Source of the DNA: Lepisosteus oculatus
Lineage: Eukaryota; Chordata; Actinopteri; Semionotiformes; Lepisosteidae
Assembly: GCF_040954835.1 (NCBI RefSeq)
Contig: NC_090698.1
Span: 41,097,501-41,161,500 of the forward strand
DNA length: 64,000 bases
Direction of reading: 5' to 3'
A program made the position numbers and the translations under genes. The stretch's first letter is position 1; the number at the start of each line of letters is the position of its first letter. The notes beneath the pieces were generated by a model. It was not told where the DNA came from. It made no database searches and saw only the letters and a program-made list of their open reading frames with translations. Shown here piece by piece: positions 1 through 12,325 of the stretch.

Positions 1-1317
1 CTCTGTCATCATTTCTTTCTGTAGGCTGTTCATTTGTCCAGTATAGGATATTTCCAACAATCGATACATCCCTTACAGGGCTGTCATTTTCTAATGCATT
101 TTTATGATTGAAGACTATTTCCTTATTGTTATGCAAACATGCATACATACAATCAAGGTACTTTTTTCTGTACCATAAGAAGTAGAGCTATCATTATGGG
201 ATTTAGCTTTTGGAAATGAACCAGGAACATTTATTTGGTTGATCATCACATCTATTGCAAAGGGACATAAAATAAATTGGGTTTGCATGTATTGTGTTAG
301 CTTGTGAACCAGATTATCAAACTATAGTTTGCATTTCACTTACATACAGTATTTTCATTAATATCTAGAAATACTGAGGTTACTTTAAACATACTGTAAT
401 CAAGTAATCTCTAATTGTTAAAAGACTATTCTTCATTACTGTTAATGATTTTTGCTATTTTAAAATTCTTGGCTGTTACAAAGGTGACTCCTTAAATGTG
501 GCAGGAGGTTTTGCTTTTGCATGATATACTTTCTGTTATGATGACTAATGAAGGGTACTATAAAAACACAGATGTTTACTGGGAGGCTAAATAGCTGAAG
601 GAGAGTCCAAAGTTCGTATGGCAGTGGGAAAGAGGCCAATGGTGAAGTGGTCAGTTCTTGAAAGGATCAATTTAAAGCACTTTCCTGAAGGTAGGAGCTG
701 ACAAAAGATCTAGAAAAAGAGCTGGATGAAAAGTGTCTGAAATAATTTTGTCGGCACAACTGGTGGTAGTGCTTCTTTAAAGGGATGACACGGAAATGAG
801 CTCACAGCATATTGTTTTTTGAGGCTTTGGACCAGATACTTTCCAGCTTTCCTTTTGTATAGCTGTCCAAAGTGACCGAGCACTACTAGGGCTGATATTA
901 GTCACCTAGGGCTCTATTGGCTCTCAGGAAAACAGTGACTCCTGGATCTTTCTGTAGGCCTGCAGAACATGCCTCTCCTAGAAATACTGTAACAAATCAA
1001 ATATCTAATCTAAATTAGGAGTGTATATACAGTACCAAAGAATTGGTTATTCTAAAAGTTAACAAAGTTAATAAAAGATAATAGGAAGGTTCAGACATGA
1101 GAGATGCATGATTTGTAAATACTAAACCTGATCTATCAGCAAATATTATATGAACATGCCAAGCAAGACAGATCCTCAGAGCTCCTTACTAACTATGAAG
1201 TTCTTTTGGCTAGCAAAACACTTAAAAAAGGCTTCAGTAAGTCTTATGGTAAATACAGTATACCCCAGATTTCAGTCTTACTGCTGAATATCAAAGTTTT
1301 TCAGTCTATCATAACCT
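1..1317. other. Intergenic DNA, no feature seen
   Basis: AT-rich sequence with frequent stops in all frames. I recognise no exon, RNA gene or repeat family here. Confidence 0.5.
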
Positions 1318-1434
1318 ATCATCCAGATGGATGCTGCACATTGGTGGTGGTGGAGGAGAGTCCCCATGACCTGTAAAGCGCTTTGAGTGGAGTGTCCATA
1401 AAAGCACTATATAAGCGTAAGCAATTATTAATTA
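1318..1434 (+). repeat. SINE3 (5S-rRNA-derived SINE) 3' tail fragment
   Basis: The stretch carries the characteristic SINE3 tail: 'gatgctgcacattggtggtg', then 'ctgtaaagcgctttgagtg', then 'gcactatataagcgtaagca' and an ATT-rich end. The same tail appears in reverse at 2700-2830, attached to a full-length copy. The 5' part of this copy, including the 5S head, is missing. Confidence 0.75.
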
Positions 1435-2291
1435 TAACATTAAAAGTTTGCTAAGAATACCATTTGGCAATTTTGTTTGAACTACTCAATCTTGCATTCA
1501 GAAAAATTATGGCTATTTAGAAAGCACTATCTCACAAAATTAAGAGTTTGAAGTAATGCATGCTCTTGTCTTTTTCTTCACATTATTGCTGTAACACGTG
1601 AGTAAGTGTGAGAGTGTCTTCTAATCAGTTTTATTTGTGGAATTACAGCTAAGCTTAGTCAGTTTTACTGCATAGGAATAGACACAGATAAATTCATTAT
1701 TTATCCAAATTCATGGCATATGGATTTTTTCTCCATTAACAGCATTACAGGCTGATCTCAATGCTCAAGGATAAATGTGTAAATTAATAAATCAAAATAT
1801 TTCAAACATGACCGTTTTGATTGAGTTTTATGCTTGCGTTTGACTGCAGTTTCCCAAAATGCAATATTGGGAATGCATGCCTGACACACCGTAAAATCAG
1901 AGAGGTACTCTGGCACTGCAAAATACTTCCATCTTTTTAGGCATTAGCTGCAAGTACTATCACATTAATGAGATGTATAAATCTGGTGTTGTGTAAATCA
2001 GCTTAATATAAAAATAAGCTATATTATTTGTGTATGGGACACACTTCCCAAAAATTAATATTTTAAAACTGTTTAGTCATTAAAATGCAGAGTAATTCCT
2101 ATCTTCATCACAGATATGCCTTGGTGTCTAATGTCCAGATATAATCCATTATGGCAACACTGGCATTTTTAAGTGTAACTTTTACAATACCACAGATTTA
2201 GGAATTAACTGCCAGTAGATCTTAACTTTGATTTACAAATACTGTTGTAAGGAAAGGAGCTATGGATCCTGTGCAGCGGCAGGAGTACTGT

Positions 2292-2656
2292 AAGTGGTAG
2301 ACAAACAATCAGAATCAGGAGGCAAGTTCGTGGTCAGTGAGAATAAGGAAGGTTGAAATCCAGGACAAACACCAGTGGCAAACAATCCAAGTCGAGAGGC
2401 AAGGTCCAAAGACGAAAGGCAAAGGGGTAGTCGAAAATCCAGAGTGACACAGGGTTTAGAATCGCCAGGTAGAGCTCTCAGGGAGTTAACTCAACAGCAA
2501 GAAATGGGTTGGGAAGGCTTAAATACTGCAGCCTGCCGCACAGTATGGCATCTGATGTTGAGTTAACATGTGCGGCGACGCTTGTAATTATCGCTCTGCA
2601 GCTGGCACTGATTAGTTCTCTTGGGAGTTGGTCTGGGCAGGTTGGTGGTCGTGACA
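2292..2656. mobile_element. Probable solo LTR, 5' tip degraded
   Basis: A 365-bp insertion ends in ...GGTCGTGACA and is flanked by ACTGT at 2287-2291 and ACTGT at 2657-2661, a possible 5-bp target duplication. Its length and CGTGACA end resemble the solo LTRs at 10720 and 40892. The expected TG at the 5' tip is absent, so that end is eroded or the boundary is a few bases off. Short open frames inside it are not conserved coding sequence. Confidence 0.45.
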
Positions 2657-2699
2657 ACTGTATCAGTATAGTCAAGGTGGACAGTACCTACAGCATGAA

Positions 2700-3205
2700 T
2701 CTTATAATAATAATAATAATAATTGCTTACGCTTATATAGTGCTTTTCCGGACACTCCACTCAAAGCACTTTAAAGGTAATGGGGACTCCCTTCCACCAC
2801 CACCAATGTGCAGCATCCACCAGCTATCAGTGGGGAGGAGAGCAGAGTAATAAAGCCAGTTCATAGATGGACTCATAGATTAGGGGCAAAGATTGGTAAG
2901 GGCCAATGGGAAATTTGGCCAGGATGCCAGGGTTCAAGAAACACCCTGGGATTTTTAATGACCACAGAGAGTCAAGACCTCCCGCAGGACGGCTCCTGTT
3001 TACAGTATAGTGTCCCTGTCACTATACTGGGGCATTAGGACCCACATGGACTGCAGGGTGAGCACCCCCTGCTGGCCCCACTAACACCTCTTCCAGCAGC
3101 AACCTTAGATTTTCCTAGGAGGTCTCTCATCCAGGTATTGACCAGGCTCACACCTGCTTAGCTTCAGTGGGTTGCCAGTTGTGAGTTGCAGAGAGATATG
3201 GCTGC
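2700..3205 (-). repeat. Near full-length SINE3 with 5S rRNA head
   Basis: Read on the - strand, the element starts near 3205 with a 5S rRNA-like internal promoter: 'ctgaagctaagcaggtgtga', then 'gcctggtcaatacctggatg' and 'agagacc'. This corresponds to the A-box/IE/C-box region of 5S genes. The body has 'gctggaagaggtgttagtgg' and a 'cactatactgtaaacagg' segment. The tail ends 'ctatataagcgtaagcaatt' plus (ATT)n. This is the known layout of fish SINE3, transcribed by Pol III and mobilised by a LINE. The copy is diverged and is not a 5S rRNA gene. Confidence 0.85.
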
Positions 3206-5599
3206 TTATGGCAAACAGCTGTGTTATTACCATTGTATAAAATACCAATTTCAAAAAGTTTTAGTGTCTTTTACTTAGAACCTGTTTGTCTGCATATTAC
3301 ATTAAGATAAAACTCCCATTTCCATTTTACTAAATAGTTTAATATGTGTAATCTACTGGTCTGCATTTAAAAGCAAGTTATTCTCCACAGGTTTGGCATA
3401 AGGCTCTGAAGTGATTATTTAACATTCTCTAGTGTAATAAGCTCTTTTGAGACTATGTGACCAACATTACTCTGTTTTAATCTGAAATGGATGAATTCCT
3501 GTGCAAATGACGATTTCAGCACAAGCAGCCACTTATCATTAGTCTTCCTAGAGATATCTTTGTCAGCAGTAAACATTTCAAGAAATCTGCCTGTCATGAT
3601 TTGCTGAATAAATTTAAATTAGGTCGGTCACATTATTTTTACCAGGTGAATGTTCCACAACACATGAAGTCCAGTGATGCTTAAATAATAGATCCTCACT
3701 ACATCACGGGTCAAAAGCCTTAGATTTTGCAAAGCTAAGTTGTTTAATACTTCAGTGTTTTATCTATTATTTTAAAGGTGGTTAAAGGTGGTAGGAGGAT
3801 ACCAATACATTTACTTTAAGTTGCACTCTAAGCATTTTAGATGTGCCAGACTGTTTGACAATTTTCTGCTTTTGATTTTTTTTATTTAAAAAAATATTTT
3901 ATTGATTATTTGTCATTTAGGCCTACATCATTAATGTGAGATCAAAGATTAATTCAAATGGTGTAGCAGCTACTCCACATTTCAAAAGCAGGAGTAGAAC
4001 CATATTTAAGTGACATAAAAGGTTTGTGACAGCTTCTCAAGTACAAAATGGCTAGTTCACTGTTGACAGCTCAGGCCGATAATGTGGCGCCTCTGTGCAT
4101 CCATTGTTAAACATCCACCACAATCTATCAAAGCAGTCCACTTCACGCAAGGCAGGTTGCCCTTGCTGCTGAATGCCTGCACTTAGCACTATTTGCTCAT
4201 TTTACAGGGGATTGACATTCAGAAAAAGCATTACTGAAACTGTCATTAACATGTTCTTTTCACCTAATGTTGCACTTAGTTAAGGACATCCTTATGATTC
4301 AGGCTTTGTGGAACAAAGCTTTTTGCGGAAGTCTTAAATCCACTTAAAACTATGTGAAAAGAATACATAAGCATTTATATTTTCATGTAATTTCCAGGTA
4401 TAAGTCACTTTATCTATCCAGACTAACCTCCAAGCTTGAGAACTGAAATCATTGAATACAGGCACTTTGGATTCTATTTGTCTAAAACTGGAAAATAAAA
4501 AATCTTAGAGCTTAGCAGTAGGTCACCTAATGTAAACATGGGAAATAGTACCTTATTTTAATATAATGAAATGCAGAATGTATGTGGCAAAGGTGAAATT
4601 ATAGACTTTGTAGATATCAATTTTAACCACATAATCAGGATAGTATGATGTGGTATACAGAAGATGAAATTGATATACAGTAGTTGAAGTGGTGAATGTT
4701 TTTCTTCATGACCCATTTTGAAAAGCCAACAGCTAATTATTATTGACGTACTGTAGTCTTTTCCAACAACTATAGTACATTATGATTAAAAGAATATAAG
4801 TGATGAAATTAGTATGAATGTGTGGCCACAATATGACAACTTTAATGCACATGTTAAATTTCTAAAGAACAGGGAGTTATAATGGAGTTGTAATATATAT
4901 ATACACACACACACACACACGAGTTCTAAATTTCACACATTGCACAAGCCAATCAGAACAGAACCTATTAAACAACACAACAACCCTTTTTGTGAACTGA
5001 AAGGAACTGTCCAGTGTTACGCATGATGATTAAAAATTAAAGGCTGCTTTATTACTGTACATCAAACAGCCTTTAAACAATCTCAAGATACTGGAGTCCT
5101 GGCCAGAAGCACTTTGGAGACCATATCACTCTTGATGTCTCCTCGATGCATGTAAAATAGTGCTGTGACTGACCATTTTGAGTTAATCACAAGATCACAA
5201 GTCTTCACACTGGATATTCAGCACAAGGTCCTCCTTAAAGTGACACACTGTTATGTCAGGTGCTTTACAGCATGATGCGTTATTGAGAAAATTATGTGTA
5301 ACAGGCTAAGATAAGTGGATATTCTGCTATTGTATATGCTTAGAAATTTCAGATTCTCAGGTATGACCGTACCACAGAATGCACTTGGGCTGTCTCAGAT
5401 TTAAAGTATGATGCTGCATGAGTATTAATTTGGGCTTTCAAAAATGCACAACAAAAAATGTTCTTATCTCTCATTAGCTGGTTTCTTGTTAGTACAGGCC
5501 ATGTCATGTAAAGGAAGCAGTAATGGATAGTGATGATAATAATATGTAATTTTCTGCCTGCTGCCTCCAAGTTTTTGCTGGACTTCTGGATTTAATCCT
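3206..5599. other. Intergenic DNA, no gene seen
   Basis: AT-rich, stop-dense sequence with no recognisable family apart from the microsatellite at 4891-4920. Confidence 0.45.
4891..4920. repeat. (TA)n(CA)n dinucleotide microsatellite
   Basis: A TA run passes directly into an uninterrupted CA run. This is typical vertebrate simple sequence. Confidence 0.9.
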
Positions 5600-5850
5600 G
5601 CCTTCTGTGTGGAGTTTTCATGTTCTTTTTCCCGAGGGAATGTGAAGGATTACCTGGGGTTTTCCAATGTCCTCCAGTCTATGTTAATTGGTGTCTCTAA
5701 ATCTCTGCCCCCCTTATGCCTGGCGAGTGTTATGTGTATTCCCTTTCAGGGTGTATCCTTCCTTGCAATTACTGTCTGCTATGTTAGGCTCCAGCTCACT
5801 GTGACCCAGTATTGGGCTGTTGGACAGTTATTCAAAATGGGTGAATTGAT
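5600..5850 (+). repeat. tRNA-derived fish SINE, 5'-truncated and diverged
   Basis: The body 'gtgtggagttttcatgttct' and the tail 'cagggtgtatccttcc' then 'taggctccagctcactgtga' match the SINE copies at 36184 and 59058. The tRNA-like head is missing and the copy is heavily mutated. An open frame across it (5609-5860) is fortuitous. Confidence 0.65.
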
Positions 5851-6431
5851 TGCGAACTAAAAAGTAATTTGAATCCAAAAGGATCTCACAACAGTTTACA
5901 TATAGGAAGGAATCCACATCATCTACTGTATCACTGAGATTCCTGCACATCTCCCAGACGGGAGCACCCATTTGAGAGATATGGAACAATGATTATGAGA
6001 AGTGAGAAAATAATTCACCAGTGGAATTAAGAGGGATCTTTAAGCCATCTTTATGGCACTGTTTTCGGGAATAATGCCAGAGGAGTTTTAATGACTACAC
6101 AGTCAGAACCTTTGTTTAATCACTATATCTGTTTATACCCAAGTTTTTCGGTAAAGAAAAACTTGATCAAAGTAGAGTATATTCTCTCACATCTTCAGTG
6201 AATGAAAGACAATTCTTTTTTTTTTTTATTTTGACCAAATGCTTTCTTCTAAGGAGTGCCGGATTTAAATTATAAATCAAAGTAGTTTCTTTGATACCAA
6301 CCTATAGTTCTTCACTTGCATCTACACTACAGTATGTAACATTTATTTTATCATTTGTCTGGATTTTGCCACACACAAAAATGTCATGTAACTTTATGAT
6401 AGCACAATAAAATTTGGAGAAGACATTTTTT

Positions 6432-6530
6432 GTGGTACTGTGCGGCAGTGGTTAGTATTACTGCCCTGCAGTACTGGGGCCCTGGTTAACTTAATTGAAC
6501 TTCATGTTCTGCTGGTGTTTCTACTTTTTG
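6432..6530 (+). repeat. tRNA-derived fish SINE, head fragment
   Basis: 'gtgcggcagtggttagtatt' followed by 'actgccctgcagtactgggg' and 'ccctggtt' corresponds to the A-box-containing head of the SINE seen complete at 36184 and 59058. Similarity to the body ends soon after. Confidence 0.6.
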
Positions 6531-6894
6531 CAACAAGATTGAGATCTTGGAACTGTTCTGGATAGGGATAGAAATCCATCTCCCAAAACCAACTGTGCAT
6601 TGCTTGTAACTGAGAAAATAATGTTTTGGCTGGAGCACTATCTATATATTTCTAATTATGTACTGTCAAGCACATTACATTTTCAAACCAGAATTCAAAG
6701 ATAAGAAAACTAGCTTACAGTATAAGTTTGGGAGGGATTTAATGTGTGAAACACTCCATAAACATTTTCTAGTCACTTAATTATTGGGTGGTGTTATTCC
6801 TAGTTAGCTAATGTTGTGAATTAAAAAGAGTGATAGTGAATAACTGTACATACCATTGTTATGATTATTGAAAGTGGCTATTGAGGTGTCTTGA

Positions 6895-7768
6895 GAATCT
6901 AGATACAATGGGTAACACTTGGCTCAGTGTCAACATTTGAAGTTCTCAGGGCTTCAGTGCAAGAAAGGAACTGGGAACTAAGTGTTTACTTAGTTGTTAT
7001 AGTTGTGTTGGGTGTGAGACACACTAATGAATGGAATCTGTGGTTTACCTTGGTTAATTCAGTTTTGCGAATCTGATTAAGTGTCAATTAAAAGTCCAGG
7101 AACACAGAAAGAGAGAAAAGGACAGAGAGGAGAGAGAAGACAGGAGGACAAGAAGAGACAAAACAGCAGAAAGAGAAACGGAGGACACAGAGAAATAAGA
7201 AAGTGCCAGATAAGAGCACTTTGTCCAGATCATTCGTAAAAAACAGATTCAAGTTAAGTATTTAAATCTTGTTAAAACAGTTTGCCATTCTGTTGTATTT
7301 AGGAAACTCTGATTTCCTGTATAAGGAATACCTTGGTCAAAAACAGTCTCTCCTGGTCAGTGGATGGATTTCTAGAATAGGAAAATAGGCCTCCTCTTCA
7401 GATTGTGGCATCCAGATTTATAGAGAAAGAAATTTAACTGTACGTAGGTTGTATTCTGTTGATTTAGAAGGCAGATTTATCTCTCTTGTTGGCTTGCGTA
7501 GGAGTTAAAAACCTGGTAGCAGTCTGGGATTTTTCTGGTTAGTCAGGATATGGCCTTTAGGATGCTTTGTAAGTTTGTAAATAACATAACCTGTACCTTC
7601 TATGTTCATGTACAGTACGTGTTGTTCAATGGGTCATTGTTACTTTTAATAAATGCTTGTTTAACCCAATGTGCCTGATTAATTATTCTTTTCACTAAAA
7701 CTGTGCCAGAGAACAAAGAACTCTGATTATACCAACCGCCTGGGTATATTCTTAGCAGAACCTTTACA
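6895..7768 (+). mobile_element. Old retroviral-type LTR (solo or truncated)
   Basis: The stretch begins TGTCTTGAG, has a purine-rich GA tract (about 7100-7205) and a polyadenylation signal AATAAA at 7648-7653, and ends ...CCTTTACA. The next bases are 'atttggggg', which look like the start of a primer-binding site of the TGGGGG (tRNA-Pro) type used by many endogenous retroviruses. No gag, pol or env follows. I infer a decayed LTR whose internal region has been lost. The left boundary is uncertain. Confidence 0.4.
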
Positions 7769-10109
7769 ATTTGGGGGTATGATGATTTAATTTAATTATT
7801 GATTTATCTGCTAGGTCATTTTCTGATATTCTATATTTTTTTATTGTCTATATTTGTAACAACAAAAACAATATATTTACAAGTTCAGGTATCTTCCCCT
7901 AGTGATTGAAGATTTTGGAGGCATGAACAATTTGGGGCCAAAAGGGTTTTACAGATTGCATCTTTGTTTAGTTTTTGTTGTTTTTGCTTTAATTGCTTTA
8001 ATTACCTGCATAATTGTTAAATTATTTAAATATGCTTTTAATTAACAATAATGTGTTCAATAACTATGATTACTTGCAAAAAGAAAGAGAAGTTTCTCTA
8101 TTTTCTTCTGGTAATTGCTGCTCTTGGCAGCTGTTTAGTTTACAGGCTGCTGTATTCCAGAGACAGGAATTCCCACAAGAAATGCAAATTGTTTTTTGAA
8201 GTAGAAAACGTGCGAGTAAGAGAGTGAAGTCATTCTTAATTTATCCAAGCATTACAATTCATGTTTTCATAATCCAACTTAATTTGCATGAGGCCTCTGC
8301 TACAAGATTAGAAAAAAACAGGTGACACTCACAAACTCACAGTGTGTGAGTGTATTTCTCTTAAATTGCTGACTCATAAAAATTGAAAATTTGTCTCAAA
8401 AGTATTAAAATAACGCTTTCACATTTTTAGTGACACATTTTCACAGACTCGTCTCCCTTTAAAAAATGCAAAAGGAGTGATCTTGTGACTAAAACAGTTT
8501 TTTGGGATGATATCCTGGCTCATCAGTCACCTGTCTTTATTATTTTTACTGTTTTTGTTTTAGTCTAATGTCTCAGGCATTGCGCGTTCAGGTAAATATT
8601 TGAATCTTCTGCAGTATGTTCACCCAGCCTCTTAAGCAGTAGGGTGCTGCTTGATAAAGCTGATAAGACAGGTCATTTTATAATTAATTTTTGAATTGTT
8701 GTGATAGGAATGAACGTCAATTCTCAGAATTCAACTACTAAGAAGCTGAACTGAAGCTCAAAATTGGACTTGGTTTTAGGTAAACAAAGGTAACAGGAAG
8801 AAGTGTCTAATATGTGTATAATAAATCATGCAAAAAAATGGAGATATTTGAATGCAAGAGTGTCAAGCCAAATAACCACTCTTATCATACTAACGTGCAT
8901 AACAGATCTTCCAGAGGAATCTGAGCAGGAAGATGCCATCACATTCTTAAGAAAAACAATGTCTGCACGTTGACCATAATTCTGGAAGTTGTAACAGGTC
9001 CTCAGTGTTTATTTTCAAACTTCTCAGAACACTAACAGAAAACTGCTTCTGAAAGAAAATAGAAAATTTGAACCAATTTGCTCTGCTGTGCTGCTGTGTT
9101 TTGACTATGTCCTGTGACTACCTGGATTAGAGATTCCATAGACCAATATAGACTAATGTTAAATTTTATATTTATGCCTTTATTTGCAACCACTGTCTAT
9201 ATGACTTCAATCTGACCCATGTATAGTCCACTTGAAGATAGTCTCTTCTATCTAGACATCAGGATTTAATTTATTCTGTTCTTTCCCTTGGATACTATAC
9301 ATTGTGGTTTGGATTTTGTGCTTAATTATAATTTGATGTTTAATGGGACGATTCACGAAATCTCAGATGACAAAGAATCCCCACTTTCCTATTTTACATA
9401 GTAGTAAATTCCCTACAGTAAGTTGGCTTTCTCTTCTTAATATTGGCAAAACAAATAGATTCACATTTTATCAGATAATTTTTATGTTGTTCCAGGATTC
9501 AACATCGTTCTCAATCTGTGCCCCTGGCTGTTGGATCTTTGCCACCCCCTAGAGGGTGGGGTCATGTACACTCCCACTGCATAATGTGCAGGATTTCAGG
9601 GCAAAGCAAAGCAATAAATGGACTAGTTACCTCTACATTGATTTATTTAGAGACTACATTTTATTAGCAACTGTCATTGTTCAGAATTTTTATTTTAATA
9701 TTAGATGTGAAGAAATGTAGGTGAGAACATAGATTAGATTTGCAAAAATAAAACTGTTGACTAAGTTTGATTCCTTAAAACTTCTTCACAGTCTATGTAA
9801 CCTCTTACATGACCCAGGTGGGATTCCTGTCTAGAGTAATCCACTGCCCTGGCTTAGCTCCCGCATGCTTACTGCCATGAACATTCTTCCATGGGACTTA
9901 TTTCATGATGAGTGGTCCTGTCTCACTCCTATCCCAATGACACTAGGGTGGAAGGAAAGGGTGCCCCACTTTTTCTGAAGTGTGGTGGAGCCCCTTTATC
10001 ATGACTGTCCATAAGTGCAGAAGAACAGTTAGGAGCAGGAGCTACAGGTTCACGTTAGTTTATTGCCCTTTAGATTACAGGTGGGAGTGCTAATCATGGA
10101 CAGGGTGCT
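7769..10109. other. Intergenic DNA, no gene seen
   Basis: AT-rich and stop-dense, with no family I can name. Confidence 0.4.
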
Positions 10110-11105
10110 AAGAGTACCATAGATGACAGAGAGACAGCAAGGCATCCACTCAACAAATCTGGAGCTCCATCTATACGCTGTCAGACAGATCGTCTACAAA
10201 TGTAGAGTATTCAAACCCCAATAATCAAGATCTCTCCAAGAGAAAATCACAGCTAAGTTTCTGCAGGCCTCTCTCACTGCAGTTAATGTCAGTGTTAATG
10301 CCTCAGCCATCAAGAAAAGACTGAACATGAATGTTTTTTTATGGAAGAATAGCCAAGAAAAATCATCAATCTCTTAAAAGAACATTTCTGCCCATCTCAA
10401 GTTCACACCTGATAATCCACAAGACTACTGGAAGAACCTTCTCTGGACATGCATGTCCAACAGGCAAATTGAGCTTTTTTGGCCATGAGAAACACTGCCT
10501 TTCAACAGAAGAACCACATCTCAGATGCCAAGCACAGTGGTGGGCATATCATGGTTTGGGGCTGCACTGGTACCTCAGGACCCAAATGACCTGACATGAG
10601 TGAACTATGCATAAAAGGAAACCTTCAAATGTCATCAATGTGAAGCAGAAGAATGGGTCAGAACTCATTGAAAAAAGTGGATGAGAGAGATTTATTGATG
10701 TTGCAGCCCAAGAAGGTACTGTCACGGACGTCCAAAGGGACAAACCGTGGGGAGCAGGAGAGCAGAAAAAGACCCATATGCGTAGCGGCGAGACGGGAAA
10801 AAGGCCTGGGCTCATTAGTGCAAAGAGTTCAGGAATGCCGTATAGAAACCTATGCCCTCAGGGAGCGGACGTGGGGCGCCCTGGTGCTAGGCGGGTCTCA
10901 GGACATCCGAACCTCAATGCTGAGCGAGGACAGAGTGCAAGACCCGGAAATATATAGCCCAAGGGAAAGAGAGGGACAGGAAGGACAGCAGACCGGAAAC
11001 TAGGGACAGGACAGAGAAGGAGCGCCCCCTGGCTGCAGAGGGCGTGACAGGTACCACAAGTTACTGAATCTAAGAGTTCACATATTAAATCATACAAGGA
11101 TAATT
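10110..11105 (+). pseudogene. Tc1/mariner transposase relic, split by an LTR
   Basis: Frame-shifted pieces of a Tc1-type DDE transposase are readable on the + strand. Near 10410-10445 is 'DNPQDYWKNLLW'-like sequence, near 10475 'IELFGHEKH', and near 10530-10580 'HSGGHIMVWGC.G.SGP'. These are the usual landmarks between the catalytic Asp blocks. Several stops and frameshifts make it non-functional. The element is interrupted at 10720-11049 by a solo LTR and resumes with 'ccacaagttactgaatctaa', typical of Tc1 3' flanks. I could not define the terminal inverted repeats, so outer limits are approximate. Confidence 0.7.
10720..11049. mobile_element. Solo LTR inserted in the Tc1 relic
   Basis: The 330-bp insertion starts TGTCACGG and ends GGCGTGACA, a TG...CA pair with a 7-bp inverted match (TGTCACG/CGTGACA). 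It is flanked by a perfect 5-bp target duplication, GGTAC at 10715-10719 and 11050-11054. It is much more GC-rich than its surroundings. A 5-bp duplication with TG...CA ends is typical of Ty3/gypsy-type LTR elements. Homologous recombination between two LTRs usually leaves such a solo copy. Open frames inside are incidental. Confidence 0.85.
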
Positions 11106-12039
11106 AATGTTGGGTCATTTTGTTAATTAAATAATCCAAATATATCTTAAGTCTTCCTTATGTGTTTAATATGGTAACAGTATGTTCATCTTTTATTGAA
11201 GCTTTAATTACTTTTAAGTCTCATAAACAGTATGCAAGAAAATGGACTCAGGAGATTCACAAACCTTTTTCCTGGCACTAAATATATTTTTTCCTCATTG
11301 GCAAGCTATATCATTTCTTTTTATATTTTAGCCTATTTTTCTTGCAAAACAGTTTATGTGTGACCTTGTTCCACCTTACATGTCAAAATCAGTTTACTTC
11401 TGCAGCACAAATTATTTCCCAAGGCCACATTTCAAATAAATCCCCATACTGTTTGAACTGGTGCGCAATGGCCTGCATCCAAAAATGTGTGTAAGTACTG
11501 CATTTTCTGTCTTTTAAAAATTCAACTGACAACTTCAGAAGCTAGGATTATCCACCTGAATAATATTATATACATTAGTGATGATACTGACCTTCATTTT
11601 TAGTTTCCACGTATTATTGATTTTATCAAGTAAAATCAGTAATTTTTTCTTTGACTTTGTGATGAAAATGGACACATGGGACATCAGCAGGTGAACAACT
11701 GTAATATCTCAGACACTGAAAACATTCTACATCTTCATGAAACAAGTTTTTATCTGCAACCACATATTCTCCTTTTTTACAAATGTACATTCTATCTTTG
11801 ATTATACACTGGTAGAATGACCCCAGCCCTTCATGTCAGGCAAAGCATTGCGTTGTAATTTAAATTTCTTGTAATTACCACAATATTCCCTTGTCTTTCA
11901 GGCTAGCCATTGCCAACCAATTACTTGGCTAGTTTTAGATTTCTGTATGGCTTTCTTGTCTCATTTAGCTCAGGTTCTGACATCTATCTACAGGAGTACA
12001 CATACTTACATAATTTCATCCATTTTTTAACACCTTCAT
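11106..12039. other. Intergenic DNA, no gene seen
   Basis: AT-rich, no coding or repeat signal recognised. Confidence 0.4.
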
Positions 12040-12325
12040 CCAACCCCTTCATCCTTGGAGAGCCAGAGCCTATCCTAGGTCACAATGGGTCCAAGGCAGG
12101 GTACCCCCTGTACAGCACTCCAGTCCATCACAGGGCGCACACAGACAGGGTCAATTTTGCAAGAAGCCAATTAACCTGCTGTATCAGTATGTCTTTGGAC
12201 TGTGGGAGGAAACCCATGTAAACACAGGGAGAACAAATGAACTCCACACAGATAGTGCCCCAGGTCTAGAATTGAACCCATGGCCCCAGTGCTGTGAGGT
12301 AACCACCATACTGCCCACACATACA
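12040..12325 (-). repeat. tRNA-derived fish SINE, nearly complete
   Basis: On the - strand it reads 'gggcagtatggtggttacct', then 'cacagcactggggcc', then the B-box-like 'gggttcaattctagacctgg', the body 'gtgtggagttcatttgttct', and the tail 'cagggggtaccctgcctt' with 'aggataggctctggctctcc'. All landmarks of the family are in order. The poly-GGAT tail is worn. Confidence 0.85.

Noticed and set aside
10331..10594. 87-codon open frame as an independent gene
   Set aside because: It is one frame of the broken Tc1 transposase relic.
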